From Anaeropeptidivorans aminofermentans (lineage in GTDB: Bacteria; Bacillota; Clostridia; Lachnospirales; UBA5962), in assembly GCF_940670685.1 (NCBI RefSeq), contig NZ_OW711693.1:2852001-2916000 (forward strand): a stretch of DNA of 64,000 nt. The letters are read 5' to 3'. The position numbers and the translations under genes are program-made. The stretch's first letter is position 1. Each line of letters begins with the position of its first letter. Positions 30,723 through 38,980 of the stretch are shown here, piece by piece. The notes below the pieces were generated by a model. That model saw only the letters and a program-made list of their open reading frames with translations. It searched no databases and had not been told where the DNA came from.

Positions 30723-32378
30723 TCAATGATGTCTGAAATTATAGATATTTCTATCCATTTCCTCGTGTGAAAGAGGTCTGCTGTAAAAATAGCCCTGGAG
30801 ATAATCAACCCCGTATCGAACTAATAATTCTTTCTGGCTGTTTCTTTCTACTCCTTCGGCTATTATCCTTTTATCCGTAAAGTGTGCCATATCTACTATA
30901 GTTTTCAAAAGATACTGCAGATATGAATCGCTTTCAATATTATCTATAAATGATTTTTCTGTTTTTAGTATCTTTGCAGGAAGCTTGGCCAAATTATTAA
31001 ATGAACTATATCCCGTTCCAAAGTCATCAAGAGATATTTTTATTCCTTTATCGCTAAGTATACTTAAATATTTCAAATTAGAACCGGAAAAATCAAACTT
31101 ATTGCTTTCCGTTATTTCAAGATTCAGCTTTTCAGGCGGAAAGTCATATCGCTCCAAAGCGTCAAGAAGATTATTGACATAACTGTCGTCTAATATCTGA
31201 GCAGGGGACATATTCACATCAAGGAAGAACTCGGCTTTGTCAAGGCTCCATTTTTTGCAGGCTTTAAGCGCCTGCTCCATAACCCAGTTATCCAATATAT
31301 CTATAAGGTCCAGCTGTTCAAGATAAGATATAAAAACCTGCGGCGAAACCCATCCAATTTCAGGGGAATGCCATCTGCAAAGAGACTCCATACCTTCCCA
31401 AATTTCTGTTCTGGCGTTTATTACCGGCTGATAATAAACAGAAAAACCTTTCATGTCCTGCTGTACACAGCTTATAAGGCTTTGCCGAAGCAGAAAAGAA
31501 TCCTTTATCTGCTTATCCATATTAGAATCATAGGAAATAAGCTTTTTTGATTTTTGAGAAGCCTGAAGAGTTCTGTAAAGAAGGTTCCGAATGTCCTTTG
31601 TTATATATCTTCCGAAAACAAGCCCAACCGATATGGTGCAAAAAAGCGGCAGCGAATTAAGCTGTGTTTTGGATTTCCAAGGCTCTTTAAACCGTTCTAT
31701 TATTTCATTGGCTCTGTTTCTTGCTTCCTGATATGTAACATTTCTTACGAGTACGCAGAAATCTCCGTCACCGATACGATAAAGCTGAAATTCTGTATGA
31801 GCAGTATCTATCATCCATTCCTTTATTTGTATTAAAAGATATTCTACCGTTTCCCAGCCGTATAAATCTGCAAGAGAGTTATAATTATTTATTTTAAAAT
31901 TAATGATAGCTGTATTTTCATAAGAGCCAAGCTCTTCTATGTCCTTTTCAAGCTTTATGCCGTTTGGTATATCCAAATGCATGTCATAATATGTAAGGCG
32001 CTGATACTGAAGCTCCGACTTTCCTATATCACTTATATCCATCATAGATACGCATATATATTCTTTTCCGTCAAAGGTTTTAAATCTCTTGGTTGATATT
32101 TTCCCCCAGACGCCTCTTTCACCCCAGTAATAAAGCTGGGTAATTTCTTTTTCTCCGTGATGCTTTTTTATAATAAGGTTTAATACCCTTTTAAACTCTC
32201 CGTAAAATACCTCGTCAATAGTTTTTCCGGCTATCTCTTCTAAATTTATTTTTAAATCTTTTGTAAGCTTATCATTTGCTATTACGATCTTATTGTCATT
32301 CTCGTCAATTACAATTACCGAAACATCAATACAGTCCGCAACTTTTTGTTTTATTTCGTTTTTGTACTCAAGTTCCAC
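30723..32378 (-). CDS. PAS-GGDEF-EAL cyclic-di-GMP signalling protein (probable phosphodiesterase)
   Basis: 551 residues, GTG start with AGGGAGG. N-terminal PAS-like domain (about 10-120), a degenerate GGDEF domain (about 125-285; IGDGDF at 202-207 replaces GGDEF, so cyclase activity is unlikely) and a C-terminal EAL domain (about 295-548). The EAL motif is ESLCR (331-335), and the other metal/catalytic residues are present: FLDVN, NLEIT, LDDFGTG, EKSFI, IAEGVE and LQGYF. It should hydrolyse c-di-GMP to pGpG. There is no transmembrane segment, so it senses a cytoplasmic signal. Monocistronic. Confidence 0.9.
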   Translation of the reverse strand: MELEYKNEIKQKVADCIDVSVIVIDENDNKIVIANDKLTKDLKINLEEIAGKTIDEVFYGEFKRVLNLIIKKHHGEKEITQLYYWGERGVWGKISTKRFKTFDGKEYICVSMMDISDIGKSELQYQRLTYYDMHLDIPNGIKLEKDIEELGSYENTAIINFKINNYNSLADLYGWETVEYLLIQIKEWMIDTAHTEFQLYRIGDGDFCVLVRNVTYQEARNRANEIIERFKEPWKSKTQLNSLPLFCTISVGLVFGRYITKDIRNLLYRTLQASQKSKKLISYDSNMDKQIKDSFLLRQSLISCVQQDMKGFSVYYQPVINARTEIWEGMESLCRWHSPEIGWVSPQVFISYLEQLDLIDILDNWVMEQALKACKKWSLDKAEFFLDVNMSPAQILDDSYVNNLLDALERYDFPPEKLNLEITESNKFDFSGSNLKYLSILSDKGIKISLDDFGTGYSSFNNLAKLPAKILKTEKSFIDNIESDSYLQYLLKTIVDMAHFTDKRIIAEGVERNSQKELLVRYGVDYLQGYFYSRPLSHEEMDRNIYNFRHH

Positions 32379-32921
32379 ATTAAGTCCTCCCTGTTAAAAA
32401 CAGCAGAAACAAATGATATGCCGTAGTTTTGCGAAATTAAGTAAGCCTATGCAAAATTAAAGATAAAAACCCTGTAATAATATTTGTCTAAACAAGAAAA
32501 ACTAAATATTACATTCACATCAAAAAACAGAAGATTCCTCTGTCTTTTACTATAATATTATATCAAGCCGGTTTTTGCTTTGACAAAAGAGCTTTTTAAG
32601 GGCTTTTTGCTTTTAAATACTTGACTTTTAACAATGATTCCTATTAAATACAAGGCTCTATATTTGTATTGCGAGGTCTTCATTTTTGATTATAGATGTT
32701 TTTCTTTCATGTGTACAGTATATTTAGTTTTTTATATAATTTGGTTTTCTTAGTAAAACCCTATATTTTTTATGTTATTTCATAAGTATTACTTTTCTGC
32801 TGGAAGCTTAGACTGCATTTTAATTCATCCACGAATCAGAAAGCTTATAAAGTAGAATTATTTTCCGTTATATAGCAGATTTTCACTTGTAAAAAATTAG
32901 CGTTTTTCATCATTTTATATA
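32379..32921. other. AT-rich divergent spacer
   Basis: Between the GGDEF-EAL gene and the small XRE gene. No reading frame, repeat family member or RNA motif recognised here; the operator pair follows at 32922. Confidence 0.4.
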
Positions 32922-32987
32922 ACCCATATTCGGGTATATAAGGATATGATAACAAAGAATAATCATAACGTCAACCCGAATATGGGT
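32922..32987 (+). promoter_or_regulatory. Paired inverted operator upstream of the small XRE gene
   Basis: ACCCATATTCGGGT (32922-32935) and its exact inverse ACCCGAATATGGGT (32974-32987), centres 52 bp (five helical turns) apart. Each is itself a near-palindrome. A half-site like ACGGGTAAT follows at about 33040. Probable binding sites for the regulator encoded at 33074. Confidence 0.75.
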
Positions 32988-33073
32988 AATTTCTTATAGG
33001 CGAATTGTTATCATTAATATAAACCTGAACAAGTCTTAGCACGGGTAATACTTATGATAATGAGGTTGATAAA

Positions 33074-33334
33074 ATGCAATATTCCGAAATAATTGTAATG
33101 AGAATCACCACCTTATGCAAGCAGCGGGGCATCGCCTATAATAAGCTTGCATCTATGAGCGGGCTTAACCAGTCCACAATTGACAATATCGTAAGGGGTC
33201 TTACTAAAGATCCGCGCATAAAAACCCTGCACCATATAGCCATTGCTTTTAATATGACCTTAGCCGAATTCCTCGATTTTAAAGAGCTTAACGAAGTCTC
33301 CTTTGATGATGAAGGTGATACAGCCGCAAACTAA
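33074..33334 (+). CDS. Small XRE-type helix-turn-helix regulator
   Basis: 86 residues, essentially a lone HTH domain (about 8-66): RITTLCKQRGIAYNKLASMS, GLNQSTIDNIVRG, then TLHHIAIAFNMTLAEFLDF. The acidic tail is short. GAGGTTGAT precedes the ATG. The two palindromes upstream suggest that it represses or activates itself. No gene follows in the same direction, so any other targets are elsewhere. Confidence 0.85.
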   Translation: MQYSEIIVMRITTLCKQRGIAYNKLASMSGLNQSTIDNIVRGLTKDPRIKTLHHIAIAFNMTLAEFLDFKELNEVSFDDEGDTAAN

Positions 33335-33535
33335 CTCTTATATTTTTTCATAAGCTGTTGCTTTGATTTTATGATTCTCTATAGCTTTGAACTTTGTTAA
33401 AATTCAGGAGACCCCATTTTTAAAAGGTTTGCAAATCCTTCTGTAAATTTGCTTTACCCAATTTATACAGAAATTTAGTGCCTAAAATCGCAGGGTAAGT
33501 TTACAATATTGCATTATACTTCTGCTGGATATAAA

Positions 33536-33572
33536 AACAAAAAGGGCATCGAATTTCTTCAATGCCCTTTCC
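33536..33572 (-). terminator. Terminator of the DUF1292 gene
   Basis: AAAGGGCAT / ATGCCCTTT stem with, on the minus strand, a TTTTTGTTTTTA tail. Confidence 0.85.
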
Positions 33573-33589
33573 TCTTTTACAAGATAAAA

Positions 33590-33943
33590 TTATTCTTCGT
33601 CTTCCTCAATATCTTCTTCATCGTACTCTTCATCTTCGTCTTCTTCCACTCCGTCAAAAAGCTCAAAGAACGCCGCAGAAACCTCTTCAAACTCAGCCTC
33701 GTCTTCTATCGTGTTCAGCTGAAGCTCTCCATCTAAATCCTCAAAATTATAGATAAGTACATCTTCATCATCAACAGGAAGAAGAGCAATATAGTTTTTC
33801 TCGTTTAAGTCAAAAGTTCCTATTACTTCACATTCGATTTCGCTGTCGTCTTCAAGCGTAAGCTTTACCGTATCATGCTCATGGCAACCGCATTCACAGT
33901 CATGATCATGGTTGTGGTCATGGTCGTGGTTATTATTCTCCAT
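33590..33943 (-). CDS. DUF1292 family protein with His/Asp/Cys-rich N-terminus
   Basis: 117 residues. Residues 1-25 are a histidine-aspartate-cysteine cluster (HDHDHNHDHDCECGCHEHD). Residues 26-90 are the DUF1292 domain (VKLTLEDDSEIECEVIGTF, YIALLPVDDEDVLIYNF). The tail is nearly all Glu/Asp (EEDEDEEYDEEDIEEDEE). The function of DUF1292 is unknown; the first segment looks able to bind transition metals. AAGGAGAACAAAG precedes the ATG at 33943. Monocistronic here, whereas in Bacillus the related yrzB lies with yrrK/yrrL. Confidence 0.85.
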   Translation of the reverse strand: MENNNHDHDHNHDHDCECGCHEHDTVKLTLEDDSEIECEVIGTFDLNEKNYIALLPVDDEDVLIYNFEDLDGELQLNTIEDEAEFEEVSAAFFELFDGVEEDEDEEYDEEDIEEDEE

Positions 33944-34148
33944 CTTTGTTCTCCTTAAGTATATTGAATTTTTACTTCTAAATCATTATAGCATAGCTGA
34001 GATGTAAATTCATACACTTTACTCAGTAAAATTAAATTCTTTTTTCTATCTATTATGCAAAAAAATCTAAAAGTTATACATATTTTAATATGCCGCTATT
34101 TTTTCTTAAAATTATAATATAGCTAAATTCAAAAGAAATAATAGCATT

Positions 34149-34217
34149 GTCAATTTGCTTTTTCTTATTTTATACCCTCTAAAACTGAATTATTACAGTG
34201 GTATAAAAGCAAATTAA
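34149..34217. repeat. Family B intergenic repeat, copy 5
   Basis: GTCAATTTGCTTTTTC at the left, GTATAAAAGCAAATTAA at the right (69 bp). A family A copy follows directly. Confidence 0.72.
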
Positions 34218-34218
34218 A

Positions 34219-34350
34219 TATAAAACAAAAGCAAAATAGCTGCAAAGTTCCATTCTTCATAATTCAAAAACACGGCTTTCTTTCAGAAATGGTACACTTT
34301 GGAATTATTTCGAATATAGTTTTTTGCAGCATTTATTTATTTCACCATAT
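34219..34350. repeat. Family A intergenic repeat, divergent copy
   Basis: Close to the copy at 4015: CATAATTCAAAAACACGGCT, TTCTTTCAGAAATGGTACA and TTTTTTGCAGCATTTATTTA. Ends near CACCATAT. Lies against the 3' end of the amidase gene. Confidence 0.65.
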
Positions 34351-34356
34351 TACAAT

Positions 34357-35097
34357 CTAATTTACTTCATGGCTTGGTGCATTAAAATAATCAACTACGC
34401 CCATATAAATTGACCATGCTATTTTTTCAATATAATCATCCTGAGTAAGAAGCGCTCTTTCGGAAGGATTTGATAAAAATCCGCATTCGACTATTACGGC
34501 AGGTATCGCCGTCTGTTTAAGGATGTAGTAATTATCATTTGCCTTTGCAAGCCTGTTGCCTTCCTGGCTTAAAAAGGTTCTCATACTGCCTTGGATTTTC
34601 TCTGCCAGAACTTTGCTTTTTTCCGATGTTTTATAATAAAATACCTGAGAACCTTTCACCTTTGATGAAGGAAAGGAATTCTGATGTATGCTTATAATAA
34701 CGTCTGCACCCATATTATCTGCTATATCTTTTCTATTATCCATATCCTCTCTTTTTTTGCTTCCCAAGGCCTCATCGGAGGCTCTGGTAAGCAAAACATA
34801 GCAATCCCCTTGCTGTAAGTACTGCTGAAGCTTTAAGGCAATTTTTAAGTTTATGTCCTTTTCATAAATATCGTTTTCAGAAACCTTCCCCGGGTCCCAG
34901 CCCCCATGCCCTGCATCAATGACTACAATCTTTTTTGAAAGGGGCATGGCAAAAACACTTTGAACCTCCTCGTCTGCCGGAAAAGAAGTAATAATTCCTG
35001 AAATTAAAATTGCTATATACACAAATATCAATATCCTGTTTTTTATTTTAGCCGATTCTTCCCTATTTGCCGGCCTTTTAAGGTTTTTTCGTCTCAT
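34357..35097 (-). CDS. cwlD: N-acetylmuramoyl-L-alanine amidase, CwlD type
   Basis: 246 residues. A signal anchor (about 21-39) and an Amidase_3 domain with zinc ligands H64 (DAGHGG), E79 (IYEKDIN), H138 (SIHQN) and catalytic E204 (VIVECGF). It cleaves the bond between muramic acid and L-alanine. Length, lone catalytic domain and the sporulating host point to CwlD, which makes muramic delta-lactam in spore cortex so that germination enzymes can recognise it. TCGGAGGGG precedes the ATG. A vegetative Amidase_3 enzyme remains possible. Confidence 0.82.
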   Translation of the reverse strand: MRRKNLKRPANREESAKIKNRILIFVYIAILISGIITSFPADEEVQSVFAMPLSKKIVVIDAGHGGWDPGKVSENDIYEKDINLKIALKLQQYLQQGDCYVLLTRASDEALGSKKREDMDNRKDIADNMGADVIISIHQNSFPSSKVKGSQVFYYKTSEKSKVLAEKIQGSMRTFLSQEGNRLAKANDNYYILKQTAIPAVIVECGFLSNPSERALLTQDDYIEKIAWSIYMGVVDYFNAPSHEVN

Positions 35098-35122
35098 AAG
35101 CCCCTCCGAATAAAAAATTATA

Positions 35123-35261
35123 TATAGTAAATTTTATATAAAGAAGTAGCAAAAGCCTATTCCCATCAGGCCCAAAAACACGGATTTCCTTCGGAAACAG
35201 TACATTTTTGATCCTGTGCGAATATACGGCTTTACTACTGTTTAACTTTAAATTTACTATA
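35123..35261. repeat. Family A intergenic repeat, sub-type A1 (139 bp)
   Basis: TATAGTAAATTT-type left end, AAATTTACTATA right end, with ACGGATTTCCTTCGGAAACA identical to the copy at 5650. Lies 25 bp upstream of cwlD. Confidence 0.78.
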
Positions 35262-35321
35262 AATCACCGGCAGGATTTATTTTCTTCATCATAAAATAAG
35301 AGCACTTTAAAAAAGTCCCTT

Positions 35322-35371
35322 GTCAATTTACTTTATTTCGGGGTATAGAGTCGCTATAAAAGTAAATTAAC
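35322..35371. repeat. Family B intergenic repeat, copy 6 (50 bp)
   Basis: GTCAATTTACTTTATTTCGG and CTATAAAAGTAAATTAAC. About 60 bp after a family A copy. Confidence 0.65.
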
Positions 35372-35609
35372 GATACAAGAGAATAAATTTGCCATATATA
35401 ATAATATGAGGGTTTTATTCTTTATATGAAATTTATGCCTTCCAATTAAGTATCTATGGTTAACAAAATTGAAACCCTGTTTATTAGCCCTAAGAAGATG
35501 CCCGCTAAAAATTTTTACAAGCTTGTGCCTTTATCATTTTTCAAGTTGATTTCTATATGCTATACTGTATACGGCATTAACAATTTTTATTCTAAAGAGG
35601 AGATTTACA

Positions 35610-36311
35610 GTGGAAAAAGAAAAAATACTCAATTATCTTTCAAAAAATCCGCTGCTGTACATAGGTATCATTGAGGTTATAAAAAGAAATACAGCAGAAA
35701 TCATAGAATTTAGCAAAGACGGGCTTTTAATTCTTGAAAAAGAGAGCATGGCCTATATGATGGTTTCAGAAAGCCCCCAAAGCGCAAAGAATTTAATTAA
35801 GAACATAGAAAAGCCGCTGTTATTTGCAGCATATGAAGATTATGTTCCTGAAATTATAGAGCATATTTTTAGTATAAGCCCCAGTCGTACCTGCCTTCAG
35901 GCGGCATATTTTAAGGATGCCCCTCCTTCTTGGGAAAAGGACATTGATATCAGAAATATTGACGAAAGCTGTTTGGATTTTATAAGCGCTCATTATAACG
36001 ACGGAGAGAACAGCAAAGAATACGTAAAAAGCAGACTTGCTTCCGGAGCTGTATACGGGGCCTTTATAGATAATCATATTGCAGGATTTATTGGAACCCA
36101 TGAAGAAGGTGCCATAGGAATGCTGGATATTTTAAAAGAATACAGAAGAATGGGGATAGGGCAAAAGCTTCTGGGATTTATGACAGATAAATTTCTTAGC
36201 GAAAAGAAAATCCCCTTTTCTCAAATAATGGTAGGAAACGAAGCTTCTTACCAGCTTCATAAAAAACTTGATTATGAAATTTCCAAGGAATCCATGATAT
36301 GGTTTGAATAA
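35610..36311 (+). CDS. GNAT-family N-acetyltransferase
   Basis: 233 residues, GTG start with AGAGGAG. The C-terminal GNAT core (about 135-230) has IGMLDILKEYRRMGIGQKLL (acetyl-CoA pyrophosphate loop R-x-x-G-I-G) and ends KLDYEISKESMIWF. The N-terminal 120 residues resemble the extra domain of two-part GNAT enzymes. It transfers an acetyl group from acetyl-CoA to an amine; substrate unknown. Shares a bidirectional terminator with the converging SDR gene. Confidence 0.85.
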   Translation: MEKEKILNYLSKNPLLYIGIIEVIKRNTAEIIEFSKDGLLILEKESMAYMMVSESPQSAKNLIKNIEKPLLFAAYEDYVPEIIEHIFSISPSRTCLQAAYFKDAPPSWEKDIDIRNIDESCLDFISAHYNDGENSKEYVKSRLASGAVYGAFIDNHIAGFIGTHEEGAIGMLDILKEYRRMGIGQKLLGFMTDKFLSEKKIPFSQIMVGNEASYQLHKKLDYEISKESMIWFE

Positions 36312-36315
36312 TACT

Positions 36316-36349
36316 AAAAAGAGCCCTATAAATATAGGGATCTTTTTAT
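36316..36349. terminator. Bidirectional terminator between GNAT and SDR genes
   Basis: AAAAAGAGCCCTATA / TATAGGGATCTTTTT stem with A- and T-rich sides. Confidence 0.82.
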
Positions 36350-37044
36350 GAGTTTTTAGGTTTTCTTTCAATTTTATTATATTGGGGCCTTATAGTAATA
36401 TCCGTTATCAAAGCGTGATCTTTATTGTCTATAATAAAGCCTGTGATTTCTCCTATTTTTTCCGCCTGCAAATACATACCTTCTTCTTTTGCCGGGGTAA
36501 AATCAGAATAATGGTAAAAATCCGTCATAGTCATATCAGGGCTTATATTTATTACCTGAACGCCGTATTTTCTTACTTCTTCAAAAAGGGAATTGGAAAA
36601 ATGAATAAGCCCTGCTTTTGCGGCACCGTATGCCGCTCCTCTGGGAGCGTCCTTTATGCCTGAAACAGAGGAGATATTGATGATGGTTCCTTTATTTCTT
36701 TTTAAATTTCTTAAAAGCATATTGGTCATAATCATCGGTGCTTCCAGATTTACACTGACCATCTCATGAATTTCCAAAGGGCTTAAATGCTCATGCAAAT
36801 CAAAATAGCCTACCCCTGCATTATTTATAAGAAGGCTTATTTCATATTCCTTATCTATTTCCTTGATTTTATTTGAAAGCGCTTTATAGTCTTTTAAATC
36901 AATCTCAATGAAATGAAAGCTTCCTTCTATATCCGCATGGAAGCTTCTGCCGATTCCTAAGACCGTATATCCTCTTTTTAAAAACGCCTTGGCTATTTCT
37001 TTTCCTATGCCTTTTGTGGCTCCTGTAATGATTGCTGTTTCCAT
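36346..37044 (-). CDS. Short-chain dehydrogenase/reductase (SDR)
   Basis: 232 residues, classical SDR: TGATKGIG (7-14) for NAD(P) binding, NNAG (74-77), catalytic S126 (INISSVSG), Y139 and K143 (YGAAK). IGRS after strand two leans towards NADPH. Substrate cannot be inferred. AAGAGGAG lies upstream of the ATG, and the gene begins 12-19 bases after the SPL-like gene, so it may be the third gene of a leftward operon with the nucleosidase and SPL-like protein. Confidence 0.88.
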   Translation of the reverse strand: METAIITGATKGIGKEIAKAFLKRGYTVLGIGRSFHADIEGSFHFIEIDLKDYKALSNKIKEIDKEYEISLLINNAGVGYFDLHEHLSPLEIHEMVSVNLEAPMIMTNMLLRNLKRNKGTIINISSVSGIKDAPRGAAYGAAKAGLIHFSNSLFEEVRKYGVQVINISPDMTMTDFYHYSDFTPAKEEGMYLQAEKIGEITGFIIDNKDHALITDITIRPQYNKIERKPKNS

Positions 37045-37055
37045 TTTATCTCCTC

Positions 37056-38063
37056 TTATATAAAAATCCTCTTTTTATCCACATAGAAAGACACAAGATG
37101 ATATACATAATCTATCATTTCCCCGGCAATTTTCTCTTTAAAGCTTGAAACTTTGTCACAAGTTTCATAGGGGTAATAAAGCACCAAGGAATCCGGCCTT
37201 TCTTTACGCATCTTCTTTAAATAATCTTTTGAGGTTCTAAAAACCCCGATGCTTACGTCGAATATACGCTTTCCGTCTATAGTTTCAAAAACATGTTTTA
37301 TAAAATCCCCGTAAATATCTTCAAAGCTTTCAGTGTATAAAAGAGGATCGAAGCAAAGCCTTACGGGAAAGCCTGCATCTAAGGCCATATTTATATTTTT
37401 AAGCCTTAAATCAAGACAAGGCGTACCATGCTCAAAGTTTTGAATAATGGATTTTGGCGAAAGTGTCCAGGCAAATATAATATTATCCGAAGGCGCTTTA
37501 TTTTTCAAGTAAGAAAAGTCTGCGCTTTTCGTTCTGATTTCTATTTTCAAAGAAGGGTTTTGCCTGGCAAATTCCATCCATTTTTCAGTAAGGGAAACTA
37601 TTTTTTCAAAGCCCAATATATCCGTATCATAAGATATACATAAATATAGGGGCCCTTCCTGCAAAAGCTTTTTCACCTCATTAAAATAATCCTCGTAATT
37701 GACAAAGACAACACAGTTTGCCGATGAATACATTCCCTGAAGGTAACAGTATTCACAGTCATAAAAGCAGTTCATAATATTTGAAGTATAGAAAAAGCGG
37801 CTGTTTCCAAAATCCTCGCACATAGGGGAGCCTTTATAAATCAGCTGATTTTCCTTTTTTGCTATAATAAGCTTGGGGCTTTTCTTCTGGGCTGAAAAGC
37901 TTTGCCTGCTTCTTGAAAAAATATCCTTATAATGCTTTATTTCTATTATCTTTGAATTTGGGAGCCTTTTTAATATTTCCTCAGTAACAGGGCTTGAAAG
38001 AACCTCTTTTTCAATATAAATATGGGAAAAATAATTATTTAACAATCTTTTCTCTGATTTCAT
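37056..38063 (-). CDS. splB: Spore photoproduct lyase-like radical SAM protein
   Basis: 335 residues. The radical SAM cluster motif is C99-x3-C103-x2-C106 in NCFYDCEYCYLQG, the spacing and YLQ ending seen in SplB. Other SplB-like stretches are SRFFYTSNIMNC, VRLCFDPLLYTESFEDIY and EIRTKSADF. SplB repairs the thymine photodimer specific to spore DNA using an S-adenosylmethionine radical. The B. subtilis hydrogen-donor cysteine (C141) region seems altered here (LCISYDTDIL). ATG 38063 is chosen; a GTG at 38093 with AGGTG before it would add ten residues. Overlaps the upstream nucleosidase gene. Confidence 0.82.
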   Translation of the reverse strand: MKSEKRLLNNYFSHIYIEKEVLSSPVTEEILKRLPNSKIIEIKHYKDIFSRSRQSFSAQKKSPKLIIAKKENQLIYKGSPMCEDFGNSRFFYTSNIMNCFYDCEYCYLQGMYSSANCVVFVNYEDYFNEVKKLLQEGPLYLCISYDTDILGFEKIVSLTEKWMEFARQNPSLKIEIRTKSADFSYLKNKAPSDNIIFAWTLSPKSIIQNFEHGTPCLDLRLKNINMALDAGFPVRLCFDPLLYTESFEDIYGDFIKHVFETIDGKRIFDVSIGVFRTSKDYLKKMRKERPDSLVLYYPYETCDKVSSFKEKIAGEMIDYVYHLVSFYVDKKRIFI

Positions 38064-38856
38064 TAAATATTTTCTTCCCCTCTCTTTTTTCACCTAATTT
38101 TTCACCTCTATAGGCTTTAAGCATGTCCATAGGCTCATATCCCTTAAGCCTATAAAAAGTCATAAGGGACAGAAGCTCGTTTTTCATGGTTTCCGTAAAG
38201 CCCATAGAATCGGAAAATTCAATGATTTCATTCAGCTCTTCTTTTGTAAATATTTCTTTTGGGGATAGGTTGGCGTTTGCGAGTGTCTCTAGCCATTGAG
38301 ATATTTTGTCTATATTTTTTGAAACAATATTTTCTATAAAATCCCCTTTAATAATGGATTTATCCCCGTAATCAGAAACTATTTTAATAAAGGATATTTG
38401 ATGCTCATGAAAAAAAAGCTTTGCCGTCTGATATAATGCCGCCGCCTCCATATCAAAAAGAGGCTCCGTAACTTCTTTGGCATCGTAAACCATATGAGCA
38501 AAGCTTTCAATGCCTTCTTCGTTAAAAGGGCTTTTCAAAAGCATATCTATGTAAAACACTCTTCCTGAATAATTTTCATATATTTTATTGCACAAAAAGG
38601 GCGTACCTAAAGGTATTTCCTTGATTTTAGAACCGCATACCCCTATGTTCACAAAAAAATCTTCTTTATTTACCCCTGATGAAAGCAAAAAGCTTAAGCT
38701 TGCGGCAGCTTTAATCGGTCCTGTTCCTGTGATTATAAGCTTAATCCTATTGCCTTCAAAAACCTCAAAGCCTTTTATCTTCGTATTCTTTTTTAAGCCA
38801 AAAGCCTTTATGAGCGGGGCCGCCTCCCAGTAAAGGGAAGAAGAAATATAAATCAT
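38035..38856 (-). CDS. Nucleoside phosphorylase/nucleosidase family protein (MTAN-like)
   Basis: 273 residues. Phosphorylase-superfamily marks: TGTGPIKAAASLSFLL, FVNIGVCGS, and LFDMEAAALYQTA, which holds the ribose-binding Met-Glu pair. The SD in IKIVSDYGDK fits the purine-binding Asp. A helical tail of about 70 residues (from about 200) is extra. Such enzymes cleave N-glycosidic bonds of purine nucleosides. The gene overlaps the SPL-like gene by 29 bases, so it could remove 5'-deoxyadenosine or a related product made by radical SAM chemistry. That link is inference. Confidence 0.8.
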   Translation of the reverse strand: MIYISSSLYWEAAPLIKAFGLKKNTKIKGFEVFEGNRIKLIITGTGPIKAAASLSFLLSSGVNKEDFFVNIGVCGSKIKEIPLGTPFLCNKIYENYSGRVFYIDMLLKSPFNEEGIESFAHMVYDAKEVTEPLFDMEAAALYQTAKLFFHEHQISFIKIVSDYGDKSIIKGDFIENIVSKNIDKISQWLETLANANLSPKEIFTKEELNEIIEFSDSMGFTETMKNELLSLMTFYRLKGYEPMDMLKAYRGEKLGEKREGKKIFNEIREKIVK

Positions 38857-38980
38857 AAAATCATATCCCTATCATCAAAGTTTAAATTTATCCTTCGTAA
38901 ATTCATTTTTATTTGATTTCAAGTTGATTTTTCAATATCTGCCGAAGTGTATAAACGTCATTTACTATATGGTTTAAATG

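Noticed and set aside
35456-35674. 72-codon frame overlapping the GNAT start
   Set aside because: No ribosome binding site and it overlaps a well-supported GTG start.
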